NCBI GenBank assembly: GCA_943735955.1
Contig: OX030962.1
Coordinates: 2,626,110-2,690,109 of the forward strand
From: Piscicola geometra
Taxonomy: Eukaryota; Annelida; Clitellata; Hirudinida; Piscicolidae
Direction of reading: 5' to 3'
DNA: 64,000 nt
Shown: in pieces, positions 12,994-24,623 of the stretch
Layout of the letters: every line of letters starts with the position of its first letter
Position numbering within the stretch: the stretch's first letter is position 1
Program-made: the position numbers and the translations under genes
Notes under the pieces: generated by a model
The model's database searches: none
Told to the model about the DNA's origin: nothing
Seen by the model: only the letters and a program-made list of their open reading frames with translations

Positions 12994-13296
12994 GTAGATG
13001 ATGATAATCCTGATGTTGATGATGATAATTGCGATGAAGATGATGATGATGGTGATTTTAATACTAATCATGATGATGATGATGATGATGCTAATAATCC
13101 ACTTGATGATGGCAACACAGGCAGATCGATGTCGATGCAAGAATACGACTTGCCGCTGAGACAGAGATTATTAAGCGCGCAACTTTCGCAGTCACCCATC
13201 GAGATGCCCATAATGGAACCCGAGGAGGAGGGGGAAGAGGGGGGAGGTGTGCCAGCGAAGCCTGCCCAAACACCCCCTATCCTAAGTGCTAATTGA
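5134..13296 (+). CDS. NDRG: NDRG-family protein (N-myc downstream-regulated gene), 5' end missing
   Basis: NDRG proteins are alpha/beta-hydrolase-fold proteins without catalytic activity, linked to stress response, differentiation and vesicle traffic. Exons with consistent GT-AG borders and phases: 5134-5191 (start could be 5142), 5643-5760, 7143-7205, 7304-7364, 9393-9484, 10631-10727, 11392-11504, 11828-11863, 12030-12129, 12532-12579, 12748-12799, 13121-13296; about 337 residues. Family landmarks in order are VILTVHDLG, VDIPGQ, GYQFPSM, GEGAGANILARFA, CPTLLVTGQ and CFQYFLQGLGV. The nucleophile elbow GxSxG of true hydrolases reads GEGAG, so the serine is absent, as expected for NDRG. The tail (RSMSMQEY, then Glu-rich) resembles the short phospho-Ser tail of the family. 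The fifth donor is uncertain: 9484 keeps the frame, while the more obvious 9479 does not. The first exon(s) with the start codon were not found in the window. Confidence 0.9.
5396..5635 (+). repeat. 16-bp CCTCCCTCTCYATCCA minisatellite in NDRG intron
   Basis: About 15 copies of a pyrimidine-rich 16-bp unit lie directly before the acceptor at 5641-5642. The array supplies the polypyrimidine tract of that splice site. Confidence 0.85.
5790..6470 (+). repeat. GTGGTGATGGTGTAGTT-type degenerate repeat
   Basis: Irregular purine/T-rich tandem repeat in the NDRG intron between the exons ending at 5760 and starting at 7143. It includes a G homopolymer near 5790. Confidence 0.85.
6490..7099 (-). mobile_element. 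Internally deleted hAT-like element (family of 32481-33652)
   Basis: The right end read inward (TTAGAGCTGTTCAACAATTA) matches the left end of the element at 32481 (TTAGAGCTGTTCCACGATTA). The left end (TGTGCTTTAAT...GTTA...TTAAC) matches that element's other end. The copy is about 610 bp, with no transposase left. No clear target duplication was found. It ends 43 bp before the NDRG acceptor at 7141. Confidence 0.7.
7216..7303 (+). repeat. (CA)n tract at NDRG acceptor
   Basis: CA-rich run ending in CACAG, which is used as the acceptor of the exon starting at 7304. Confidence 0.85.
7390..9180 (+). repeat. 26-bp minisatellite array of about 1.7 kb
   Basis: Tandem units of the form ttaacaaccaccaccacaca plus gcacac fill most of the NDRG intron between 7364 and 9393. 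I estimate more than 60 units. Shorter variants lack one or two CAC triplets, and variants such as aactaccacc recur. The array becomes degenerate after about 8700. Units abut with no unique spacers. Confidence 0.95.
9495..10330 (+). repeat. GTGGTGTGGTAGTG degenerate repeat
   Basis: G/T-rich irregular tandem repeat in the NDRG intron after the exon ending at 9484. It includes a duplicated block of about 125 bp (around 10010-10100 and 10130-10225). Confidence 0.85.
10895..11085 (+). repeat. 16-bp TTGTTATAATTTAACA minisatellite
   Basis: About 12 copies with rare single-base changes, in the NDRG intron between 10727 and 11392. Confidence 0.9.
11513..11775 (+). repeat. GTGGAGTGTTGT repeat
   Basis: Degenerate 11-13-bp G/T-rich tandem repeat that begins just after the NDRG donor at 11505. 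Confidence 0.85.
12155..12300 (+). promoter_or_regulatory. Cluster of four CACGTG E-boxes in G-rich NDRG intron
   Basis: Perfect CACGTG palindromes occur at 12162-12167, 12199-12204, 12233-12238 and 12286-12291. Each sits in a repeated context (GGTCACGTG or GATCACGTG) and they are separated by G homopolymers of 8-18 bases. CACGTG is the core of bHLH-zip sites (USF, MYC, TFEB types). The cluster arises from a degenerate 34-50-bp repeat, so regulatory function is only a possibility. Confidence 0.3.
12598..13095. repeat. GAT/GGT and ATC microsatellites between the last NDRG exons
   Basis: Triplet runs at 12598-12695 (GATGGT), 12808-12842 (ATC) and 12955-13090 (GAT) fill the last NDRG introns. 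They generate poly-Met, poly-His and poly-Asp open frames that I regard as non-coding. Confidence 0.85.
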
Positions 13297-14072
13297 TGGA
13301 GATGATGGTTGTGATGGTGGTTGGGATGGTGGTTGTGATGGTGGTGATGTGGATGATGATGCCGAAGTTGGTGAAAATGATATTTTTTATGAGAATAGTG
13401 ATGATGATGACGATGGTTTGGTAACGATGACGATGATGATGTTGGTACGTGTGTTTGTTTGTATGCATTGCACATGCATTTATCGATGTGATTCAACGAG
13501 CACTAGAGTGGCTGATGTTACCGCAAATAAGACAACTTTCAAAAGTAAGTGTACAAATGTTTGCTGCCATTATTTTGTTTTGTTACTGTCATTGCTGCTT
13601 TTTTATTGCTTTTTCTGAGTCATTGTTGCAGTTGTTGTTGCTAGTTTTTGTTGCTAGCAAACAGCATTGTTCCCATCAGCAGCTTTCGACTTGTCCCGTT
13701 TCCGACGCACAAAGCATTGTCTCTTCCTGGTAGCATTTACTTGGCGCTATTGTTTTTGAGCTCTTGCCTACCGTATTCAAGATAGTGATGATGAGGATGA
13801 TATTTAGGATGATGGTGGTAATGATTTTTATATTGACAACAATGATGATGATGATGATGATGATTATGATAATGATGATGATGGAGAAAGTTTGTCTATG
13901 CTCTATCGTTGGGGTACAAATGCATTTTGATGACATCCTTCCAAGGATGCTTTAACAGTTTTGCCAATCAAATCTGAATTGTTATAGCGCTAGTTTCTAA
14001 CGTTTTATGATGGCTAGATGGTGCTTTTTATGATGGAAGATTTATCAAGTGTTTGTGCAAAATGTCCGAATC

Positions 14073-14078
14073 AATAAA
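14073..14078 (+). promoter_or_regulatory. Candidate polyadenylation signal for NDRG
   Basis: AATAAA about 780 bases after the NDRG stop. It would imply a 3' UTR containing the GAT microsatellites at 13290-13440 and 13836-13885. Confidence 0.4.
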
Positions 14079-14234
14079 ATTAGAGTTTTTTCTTCGATTT
14101 TTCGATCTTCGGTTAAGGCAGCTTTAGCCCGCCGATAAATTATTTAAAAAAAAGGTTTTAACACAATGTTTAAAAATTTCAATTTTAAATATTAAGTATT
14201 TAGTATTAACTGAACGATTTTATGGCTGTTGGTC

Positions 14235-14380
14235 GTTTTTCGGTCTGTTGAAGAATGGACACAGCGAAAGGGTTGAGCTGCCACAAAAGAGAGAAACCAG
14301 CCACAACAACAACAACAAGAGTTCCAGTCTTGACAGGGGTCTTTCTTCACCTCTTGTCGCACCTTTAACGCCAATGATAA
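14235..14380 (-). repeat. Dispersed repeat, copy 1 (pairs with 40784-40940)
   Basis: Read on the minus strand, this block aligns over about 140 bp with plus-strand 40784-40940. Shared words include CATTGG(C/T)GTT, AGGTGAAGAA, GTCAA-ACTGGAAC, GTTTTCTCTTTT-like and GCAGCTCA. It is unrelated to the other families recognised here. Confidence 0.65.
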
Positions 14381-14541
14381 AAAGGTTCAGATGAGGATGA
14401 TGATGATGCTTTTGCGGGAATGATGATGATGATGATGCGGTGATGATGATTATGCTGTAGTAAGAATGATGGTGCTGTGGTGAGGGTAAAGAAGTCGTAT
14501 TGGTAATGATAGTGATGCTGTAGCGTGATGATAATAGTTAT

Positions 14542-15668
14542 AGCAACCCCAATCGAGTTATGCTAATGAGCAAAAACAACGTTTTACAGTAAAATTATAG
14601 AAAAGTCTTAAAATTTAAGTTATGCGTAATTCTATCGAAATAAAAAAGCAAGTGCATGAAAGACAATTTCATTATCTTTTAAATGAGTATTTAATAAATA
14701 AATTATATATTATGTAAGCTTTCAAATAAAAGGATTTTAATCAAAATATCCCTTGAATCTAGCGTAACAGTAAAAAGCTATAATTTAGGGACTGCTACTT
14801 TTTATACGTACTTATTCATTTCTTATTTCGCTAACCAAAATATTACGTATAATATTGAATTATACATAATTAGATTCGTCTTTAAATAATCTATCATTAT
14901 GTTTTTTTTAAGTTGAATTAATATTAAGTGAGAAGCCAGAAAACTCGAGGCAAAGCTCTAAATTTAGTAATTCGGGAATCAAAAAAGATAGTTTTTACTT
15001 AAGAAAGTTATTGAAAAAGTATAAGTTATACTCAATAAAATTCTGTAAAAAAAGTTTTGAAAAAACATTTTTTAAGTATACGAAATAGATTTTAAAGTGT
15101 ACATGCTTTCGACTTGACACAAAATTGTTAAGTTATTAAGTTAAAATGCGTATAACTTTTTTTTAAACAAACAAATTAAAATTTGGTTAACGTATTTTAA
15201 ATCAGTAAATCAAAATCTACAATTTGAGCGTTTCAATTTTAAAAAAGTATATAATAATTAAAAAGAATAAACTACTGTAAAGGTTGATTTCTTCCATAAG
15301 TGAAGCTTTTAAAATGTTAATAACTTTGTCATTTTGAAAGATATAATTCTTTTAACTTTTAATTCTGATTCCTTGTATCAAATTAAATAAAACTAGTGAT
15401 TTTCAACAATATAAGAATAAAAAAACAAAAGTTATGACAAAAAAACAATATTTCTGTTTTGTGAGGGGGCCGTGAATTGCTTATAGATTATGACGTAAAA
15501 ACAGTACAAAAAATGTGTTCTTTTTAAATTTTGAAATTGGTCTAACTTTTTTTTAAACAAACAAATTAAAATTTGGTTAACGTATTTAAAATCAGTAAAT
15601 CAAAATCTACAATTTGAGCGTTTCAATTTTAAAAAATGAACATGTTTTAAAAATCGATTGGGGTTGCT
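14542..15668. mobile_element. Non-autonomous inverted-repeat DNA element with 9-bp target duplication
   Basis: The ends are perfect 15-bp inverted repeats: AGCAACCCCAATCGA on the left and TCGATTGGGGTTGCT on the right. They are flanked by a perfect 9-bp direct duplication, AATAGTTAT, at 14533-14541 and 15669-15677. The 1127-bp interior is AT-rich and has no coding frame. It holds a near-identical direct repeat of about 100 bp (15140-15240 and 15541-15640). A 9-bp duplication is typical of Mutator-like elements, but the short termini do not settle the superfamily. Confidence 0.85.
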
Positions 15669-15679
15669 AATAGTTATGA

Positions 15680-17621
<1,942 letters not shown>

Positions 17622-17676
17622 TTAAAAACAAGTCAAACACTGCAAATCGTAAGTCTGTAATCGGTTCTGGATTAAC

Positions 17677-17680
<4 letters not shown>

Positions 17681-17771
<91 letters not shown>
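17681..17771. repeat. (AT)n tract
   Basis: About 45 uninterrupted AT units. The minus-strand Ile/Tyr frame across it is an artefact. Confidence 0.98.
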
Positions 17772-17772
<1 letters not shown>

Positions 17773-18189
17773 CATCTGCTCAAGATAGAATTTTTAGTTC
17801 TCATGTTTGAAGCTAAGAAACTTGTGTTTTTTTTTTGAGTTCACATAAATAGACAAGGTATCAATATAATGGCTAGAGAAATAAAAATTAAAATGATTTC
17901 TTATGCAATTGAGCTATGAGGTAACGTTTAAAAATCGTTCCGTCTTGTGCAACCTCCCCCTACATATAATAAACTATATGTATATAGATTGATTGATTCA
18001 CTTGGTTTTGAGATAGTGTTTCTACATAAAAAAATATATTTACAAACATTAACTCAAATTGATTTTATTATAACTCTAAGTTGTAAAAAATGTAAAATTA
18101 TAAACGTAAAATAAATATTTAAAAAGTTTACTTTTATCTTTTTCAACCTATTGAGCGAAAATTTATTTACATGTTGAATATTTGGAGAA

Positions 18190-21100
18190 ATGTCTGATCA
18201 AAAAAGTAGGAAAAGAAAATTTGACAAAGAAAGAATTGAAGACAAGGAAGAATCAAGCGATGAAGAAATAAACGAGGTGGAAGAAGTTCCTTTGAAAGGG
18301 ACAGAGAGTGGAAAATCAGATGAGGAGGATGATGAAGATGATGACGACGATGAAACTGAAGAAAGTGAGGATAATGATGATGATGAAGAGAGTGAGGAGG
18401 AAGAAGAAGAAAACTTTCAAGATAAAAAGGTTTGAAATGATTTTTGGTTAAAAACCCCTATTTTTCAAGTTAATTTTCATTACCAAATCTTCATATTCTG
18501 ATAAAAGGATCAAAAGAAGAAGACAGGTGCACAGACCTTTCTGCCGGGCGGCACAGTTAAGGTGCACGGGGGCATGTACTGTGATGAGAGTGCCTACTCA
18601 CTCTACCACCGTGCTGACATAGGTGCTGGCGATCAAGGAAAAAGATTGCCTTCAATAACTCATAATTCTTAATTATCCTATTTTTCATGAATTAATCACA
18701 ACGTTTTTGCATTATCATCATCATCATCATTATGAAATCATCATCATCATTTCAACCCACGAAAGACCATTCACAGGTTACTCTTGCCTGAGTTGTGACA
18801 TCATCCACGACAGCCTCGGCGACAACCGCGACACCTTCCCACTCACCTGCTACATCGCAGCTGGAACACAAGATGCCAACAGCAACAACATCATCGTTAT
18901 GAAAATGAGTAACCTACACGCAGTGAAAATAAAACATGGCAGTGATGATGATGATGATGACGCGAGTGATGATAGTTATGATGGAGATGCTGATTGGGCG
19001 GTGGGAGAGGAGGAAGAGGATGGATCGAGAAGGAGGAGGATGAAGATGAGTATGATGAAGCACCCGGGAGCTGTCAACAGGATCAGGGTGTGTGCCAATT
19101 TAGTTTGTTTTTAAAGAATATTTATTCATTCTTTTCTCTTTGCTCCACCTTTCCATCCACCTTTTCATTCCACTCTTTCTTTCATTTTTCCATCACTATT
19201 TTCATACCTTTCCTGTACCATTCCATCCGCCATTCTTTCGCTTTTCTATCCACCATTCCTCTATCATTCTTTCACGCCCCATCCTTCTCTCCATCAACCT
19301 TCTCATCCACCATTCCATCCACCTTTCTTTAATCTTTCTTCCACCTTTCCATCTACCACTTCTTACATAATTCCATCAACCATTCAAATGAGCTTTTGCA
19401 TCCACAATCCCATCCACCATTCCACTCACCATTCCATCCACTACTCCATGCACTTTTCCTTCATAATTCTTCCACTTTTCCATCCACCATTTTATCCATC
19501 TTTCCATCCACCATTCCATTCATCAACCTTTCCAATCGCCATTGAATGACAGGGCTCGCGCTGTCGAGGGCCACCGGAGCCAATGGCCCCACTTTTTCAA
19601 AATTGATCTTAAAAATTCTTGATTGGCTCCAATGAATTTTGTTACACTTTTTCCAAATGTCATAGTGGCATCTTTAGATGTTTCTTTGTCTGAAGGGATC
19701 TCGTGGGAAGAAGTTGTCATTGACAAGTTGAGGCAATCAAAGTTAGCCTCGTGTTTTAATCCGGTCATTCACGTGCAGATTTAATCAATCTATATAATCC
19801 AACATACTTATATTGTATAGCATACTTTGTAATGCCTTTAGGTCATTAAAATCGCCTTAGATTATAGAGATATAATATAATGTGTTTCTTCATTGCCATA
19901 AAAGTACATTTAACGCTCAATTTAAATTTTTTTTAACAAATTGACTAATTATAAAACGAAGAAGACATTTTCTATGTGGGGGTTTTATTGATTTGAAACC
20001 GACTAGGTGCTCATTTAAGGTGAGTTAAATAAAATATAAAAGTGCGCGTTATACATGGGACTTTTGAAAATGTGGTTCCAAAAATTGTGGTCTAGCGCGA
20101 GCCCTGCATTCCACCCATCTCTCCATCCACCCCTTATCCATCATTCCATCTACTATTCCATCCATCTCTTCTATTCCTCCACCATTCCATCCGTCCATCC
20201 TTAATTCTTCCACCATTCCATCCGTCCATCCTTCATTCTTCCACCATTCCATCTGTCCATCCTTCATTCCATCCACCATTCCATCCACCATTCCATCCGC
20301 CCATCCTTCATTCCATCCACCATTCCATCTGTCCATCCTTCATTCCATCCACCATTCCATCCGTCCATCCTTCATTCCATCCACCATTCCATCCGTCCAT
20401 CCTTCATTCCATCCACCATTCCATCCGTCCATCCTTCATTCCATCCACCATTCCATCCGTCCATCCTTCATTCCATCCACCATTCCATCCGTCCATCCTT
20501 CATTCCATCCACCATTCCATCCGTCCATCCTTCATTCCATCCACCAGACAGTCAACGTTCAAGGGGCTACTCTGGCGGCCACTTGGTCAGAGACTGGGAA
20601 AGTGAGTCATACAATCATCATCATCACTACCATCATCATCATCACTATCACCATCGCCGTCATCATCATCACCATCGTCGTCATCATCATCACTGATTTA
20701 TTTCCACCACCAATATAATAGCATTTTGCCACTGCAACCATCGCTACATCTCTCTGCACCATCATCACCACTATAATCATCATCATTACCACCAATATCA
20801 TCATCATCATTATGATTATCGACATCATCATCACCACCACCACGCCTACTTGCAGGTGTATGTATGGAGTTTGATGGAGTCGTTGAAGGAAGTGGAGAAG
20901 AATGCAAGTAAGAAGAAGGAGCTGAAGAGCAGGTGGTGGTGGAGGAGTGAATGAGTGAGTGAGTGAGGGATGATGAGGTGGAAAGATAGATGGGTGAGTG
21001 AATGAGGGAAGATGAGGTGGAGTGAGAGAAGTGGATTGATAGATGGATGAGTGAGTGAGTGAAGATGAGGTGGAAAGATGGATGGGTGAATGAGATGAAG

Positions 21101-24100
21101 TGAGAGGGTTGGAAGGATGGATGGAGGAGTGATAGGAAGTGGGAGAGACAAACACCCACAGGTCACTGCACTGCTTCGACGGACACACAGACGAGGGCTT
21201 CGCCATCGACTGGAGCCCCACCACAGAGGGCAGACTCTCTTCGGGCGACTGCAAGGGCGGCCTGCACACGTGGACCATGACGTCGGAGGGCACGTGGGTG
21301 GTCGATCGCAGGTCGCTGATTGGCCACAGCGACTCGGTGGAGGATCTGCAGTGGAGTCCTGTCGAGTCTAATGTGCCTGCCTCTTTTCTCTTCTTTTCTT
21401 TTTCTTTTCTTAAATTGTTTTTTTCTTTTTCTTTCTTTACCTCAACTTCATCTTCTTTTTCATCTTCACCCTCCTTCTCATCCTCCTCTTTCCATAAATA
21501 GGTGCTGGCATCATGTTCAGTAGACAAAAGCATAAGGATCTGGGATGTGAGGTGTGACCCTGCCAAGGTACCTTCAATCAGCACTTTGACCTACATTACA
21601 TGAACTTCAATAAGCACTTTGACCTACATTACATGACCTTCAATAAGCACTTTGACCTACATTACATGACCTTCAATAAGCACTTTGACCTACATTACAT
21701 GACCTTCAATAAGCACTTTGACCTGCATTACATGACCTTCAAAAAGCACTTTGACCTACATTACATGACCTTCAATAAGTGGCTTAACATTCATAACTTG
21801 ACCTTCATTAAACAGTTAGTCCTTCATTGAATTACATGAACAACCTTTTTCTCTTCTTCCTCCTCCTTCTCCATCACCAAGACCACTCCAACAGGCCTGC
21901 AAACTCACCATCGCCGACGCACACGACTCTGACGTCAACGTCATTTCCTGGAACAAGTGAGCGCCTCATCATTTGCTCGATCTGACGTCACACGTGTTTC
22001 CTATTCTCTCATCACCTCCATCATCATCACCACCATCATCACCACCACCATCATCATCATCAACATCATCACCACCTCCATCATCATCATCAACATCAAC
22101 CCTCTGTTATAATATTTGTAGTTTTCACAACAACACAACTCAGAACAAAAACACATTTACACCACCAAACGTTTGTACAACATCACTCACAACAACAACA
22201 ACACCATTCACAACGACAACAACACCATTCACAACAACAATAACAACACACTACAACAACAACCACAACAACAACAGACTGAACAGCAAGTTTGTGGCGT
22301 CGGGAGGCGACGATGGAGTCATCAAGATATGGGACCTCACCATGCTTAAGGTGCATGTTGTTGTTGTTGTTGTGGTTGTTGTGGTTGTTGTTGTGGTTGT
22401 TGTTGTGGTTGTTGTTGTTGTTGTTGTATTTCGTTGTGTTGTTCAGCAGTCTAGGGAGAATAGTCTCGTCCAGCTGCGCTGCCCTGCCAGGCTCTTGAGT
22501 CAGTTCTCTTGTGTTCTTGCCCAGCCCTTGTTCCAGGGCTGGGCAGTCTGTCCAGAGATGAGTTTGTTGTCTCCTGGGCTGACTTGCAAAGTCTGCCCTG
22601 GCAGGGTGGCCGAAAGTACCCACATTTGAGGCGCAAGCGCCCCCCACCGCACCGCGTGGAGGTTGTGGGTATGCGGTAGTGTTGTTGTGGTTGTTGTTGT
22701 GGTTGTTTTTGTTGTTGTGGTTGTTGTTGTTGTTGTGGTTGTTGTGGTTGTTGTGGTTGTTGTTGTGGTTGTGGTTGTTGTTGTTTTTGTGGTTGTTGTT
22801 GTGATTGTGGTTGTTGTTGTTGTTGTGGTTGTTGTTGTTGTGGTTGTGGTTGTTGTTGTGGTGGTTGTTGTGGTTGTTATTGTGGTGGTTGTTGTGGTTG
22901 TTGTTCAAAGAACACAGTCACAACTTCAAAGTAAAGTGCGAGACCAATGATCTTTTTGAAGTATTCGTCATAGTTATGAGGCTGTCATCCTAACTTCAAC
23001 GAAGCAACATCAGGAAAAATAAATGTTCAAAGAACAAAATCACAACTTCCAGTAAATTGCGAGACAAATAATGGTAAAAAAAGTTGAAACAATTTATAAT
23101 CTCCCAAAAATAACACTTCAAATAAACGTTTAATGCATTTTCTAATCATTATTTCCACTGTATAATACAGTGTATTGCATTTATTTGATATTATTCGAAT
23201 AAAAAATAGAATTTTTGAATGACGTATATTTGAGAAAAATAGGAAGACAATATAGTTTCAATTTTCTTTAAAACCTTTCTATTTATTTGTTTAATAATTT
23301 TAAAAATATTTTCAGCAATCTAATATGTGGTGCACCTTATACATGGGTGTGTCTAATACATGTTGTTTTGCGGTCTGTTATAAATATTATACACCAACTA
23401 CAAAATGCCCCAAAAACTGCATACACACCAACAACAACCCCCTCAAAACTATATTCCATAGTTTATACACCAACAGCTACAATAAAAATAATAATTCCAC
23501 AAAAAGCCCCAACACCAACCATACACCAACACCAACCATACACCACCACCAATCATACACCAACACCAACCATGCACCAACACCAACCATACAACATCAC
23601 CAACCAACACTAACCATACACCAACACCACCACCAGCCATACACCAACACCAACCATGCACCATCACCAACCATACACCAACACCAACCATACACCAACA
23701 CCATCACCAACCATACACCATCACCAACCATACACCAACCATACACCAACACCATCACCAACCATACACCATCACCAAGCATACAACACCAACAAAAACA
23801 GAACTCGACGAGCAGCAGTTCAGCGCGCTTCAAGCACCACAACGCCTCGATCACCTCACTGCACTGGCACCCATGCGACTCAAGTGTCCTCGCCGCCTCT
23901 GGTGAAGACGACCAAGTCACCATATGGGACGTCGCCATGGAAGCCGTGGTGGTTGGAGATGGAGGGGGTGGTGGTGGTGGGGATGGTGGGGCTGGTGATG
24001 ATGATGACGTACTGCCCCAGTTGTTGTTCGTGCACCGAGGTCAGAGGGAGGTCAAGGAGGTGAGATGGCACGCGCAGGTGCCTGGATTGTTGGTGAGCAC

Positions 24101-24143
24101 AGCCCATGATGGATTGAATGTCTTCAAGACTGCTAATGTTTGA
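18190..24143 (+). CDS. GRWD1: GRWD1, glutamate-rich WD40-repeat protein, complete
   Basis: GRWD1 is a nucleolar WD40 histone-binding protein (yeast Rrb1) that chaperones ribosomal protein L3 during 60S subunit assembly. Exons: 18190-18429, 18508-18622, 18777-19087, 20548-20601, 20856-20932, 21162-21372, 21502-21567, 21895-21956, 22278-22350, 23802-24143. Total 1551 nt, 516 residues; the human protein is near 446. The first exon is Lys-rich, then strongly acidic. CAF1C/H4-binding-type landmarks follow (YSLYHRAD, CDIIHDSLGDNR, CYIAAGTQ). WD units end in FAIDWSP, SVEDLQWSP, SIRIWDVR, VNVISWNK, VIKIWDL, LHWHP and VTIWDVA, and the C-terminus is LLFVHRGQREVKEVRWHAQ. Start choice: this ATG (GAGAAATG) opens the acidic exon. 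Acidic stretches in exons 1, 3 and 10 contain GAT runs. AATAAA lies at 24295. Human GRWD1 aligns end to end, so the assignment is firm. Confidence 0.96.
19140..19549 (+). repeat. CCATTCCATCCAC pyrimidine-rich degenerate repeat
   Basis: Degenerate CCATCCACCATTCCAT words in GRWD1 intron 3. The array resumes after the hAT-like insertion at 19550-20106, so it predates that insertion. Confidence 0.85.
19550..20106. mobile_element. Non-autonomous hAT-like element (CAGGGCTCGCGCT ends)
   Basis: Perfect 13-bp inverted termini: CAGGGCTCGCGCT on the left and AGCGCGAGCCCTG on the right. CAGGG starts are common in hAT elements. It is 557 bp, inserted in the CCATTC repeat of GRWD1 intron 3. An 8-bp duplication is not clear, perhaps because the flank is itself repetitive. 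The minus frame at 19523-19768 matches nothing I recognise. Confidence 0.7.
20107..20547 (+). repeat. 32-bp minisatellite (CCATCCACCATTCCATCCGT + CCATCCTTCATT)
   Basis: About 11 units leading up to the GRWD1 exon 4 acceptor at 20546-20547. Confidence 0.9.
20605..20850. repeat. ATC microsatellites in GRWD1 intron 4
   Basis: ATC/ACC triplet runs at 20612-20695 and 20758-20845. Confidence 0.85.
21586..21800 (+). repeat. 33-bp minisatellite in GRWD1 intron 7
   Basis: About 6 units of ttacatgaccttcaataagc followed by actttgacctaca. The 33-bp length is a multiple of 3, so it creates an open frame that is not coding. Confidence 0.9.
22354..22905 (+). repeat. (TTG/TGG)n microsatellite split by a GC-rich insertion
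   Basis: TTGTTGTGG triplets run from 22354 to 22440 and again from 22675 to 22905, in GRWD1 intron 9. The 234 bp in between (22441-22674) is unique, GC-rich and hairpin-forming, and looks inserted into the microsatellite. Confidence 0.85.
22441..22674. other. GC-rich structured insertion of unknown type
   Basis: It contains the hairpin GCCCAGCCC-8 nt-GGGCTGGGC (22520-22545). It also has a wider inverted pair, CCCTGCCAGG (about 22483) and CCTGGCAGGG (about 22597), and a GGCGCAAGCGCC palindrome (22631-22642). Base composition differs sharply from the surroundings. No polymerase III boxes and no terminal repeats were recognised. Confidence 0.5.
23510..23790 (+). repeat. ACCAACCATACACCAACACC repeat before GRWD1 last exon
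   Basis: Degenerate 12-18-bp tandem units in intron 9, ending about 10 bp before the acceptor of exon 10. Confidence 0.85.
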
Positions 24144-24294
24144 AGGGGGTTGGTGGTGGTGGGAAGGAATTTTGAGGGAAGGGTGGTGGAGAAGATGGGT
24201 GGTTGGGGGAGGGTTAGGTTGGGATGGTTGGTAGAACAGAGGGAGGTAGTTGGTGGTTATGTAAATATCAGTTTAAAATCATTGCGACTGTTTC

Positions 24295-24300
24295 AATAAA
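24295..24300 (+). promoter_or_regulatory. GRWD1 polyadenylation signal
   Basis: AATAAA 152 bases after the GRWD1 stop. The next gene's start codon follows only 324 bases later, so the guanylate cyclase promoter must be compact or lie within this spacer. Confidence 0.7.
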
Positions 24301-24623
24301 AGCATCAATTGAACGAATGATTTCATACAAGTTCGAATCGTAGTTGTCATAGTGACGCCATATGCAACCCTAAAGATATCTCAAGGGAATCTCATATGAA
24401 TTCACTTGCAGTACAGACCATACGGACATCTTTCCAGAGACGTGCTCTTCCTATATATACTTAATTAGTGCGACTTCTAAGAAGATTCATCGCATGAATT
24501 ATGCTATTTTTAAGATATAATTTTTTACAAGTTTTAAATAAAGGAAAATTTATGAAGCTGTGGTTGGTGTTGAAGGAACTTGTGTTGGTGCTGGTGTGTG
24601 CAGGGGGTGAGTGGTTTGAGTTG

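Noticed and set aside
17622..17804. Ile/Tyr-repeat minus-strand frame
   Set aside because: Translation of the (AT)n tract.
22183..22908. 241-codon Asn/His-rich minus-strand frame
   Set aside because: It is a TTG/CAA microsatellite with a GC-rich insertion, lying across a GRWD1 exon on the other strand.
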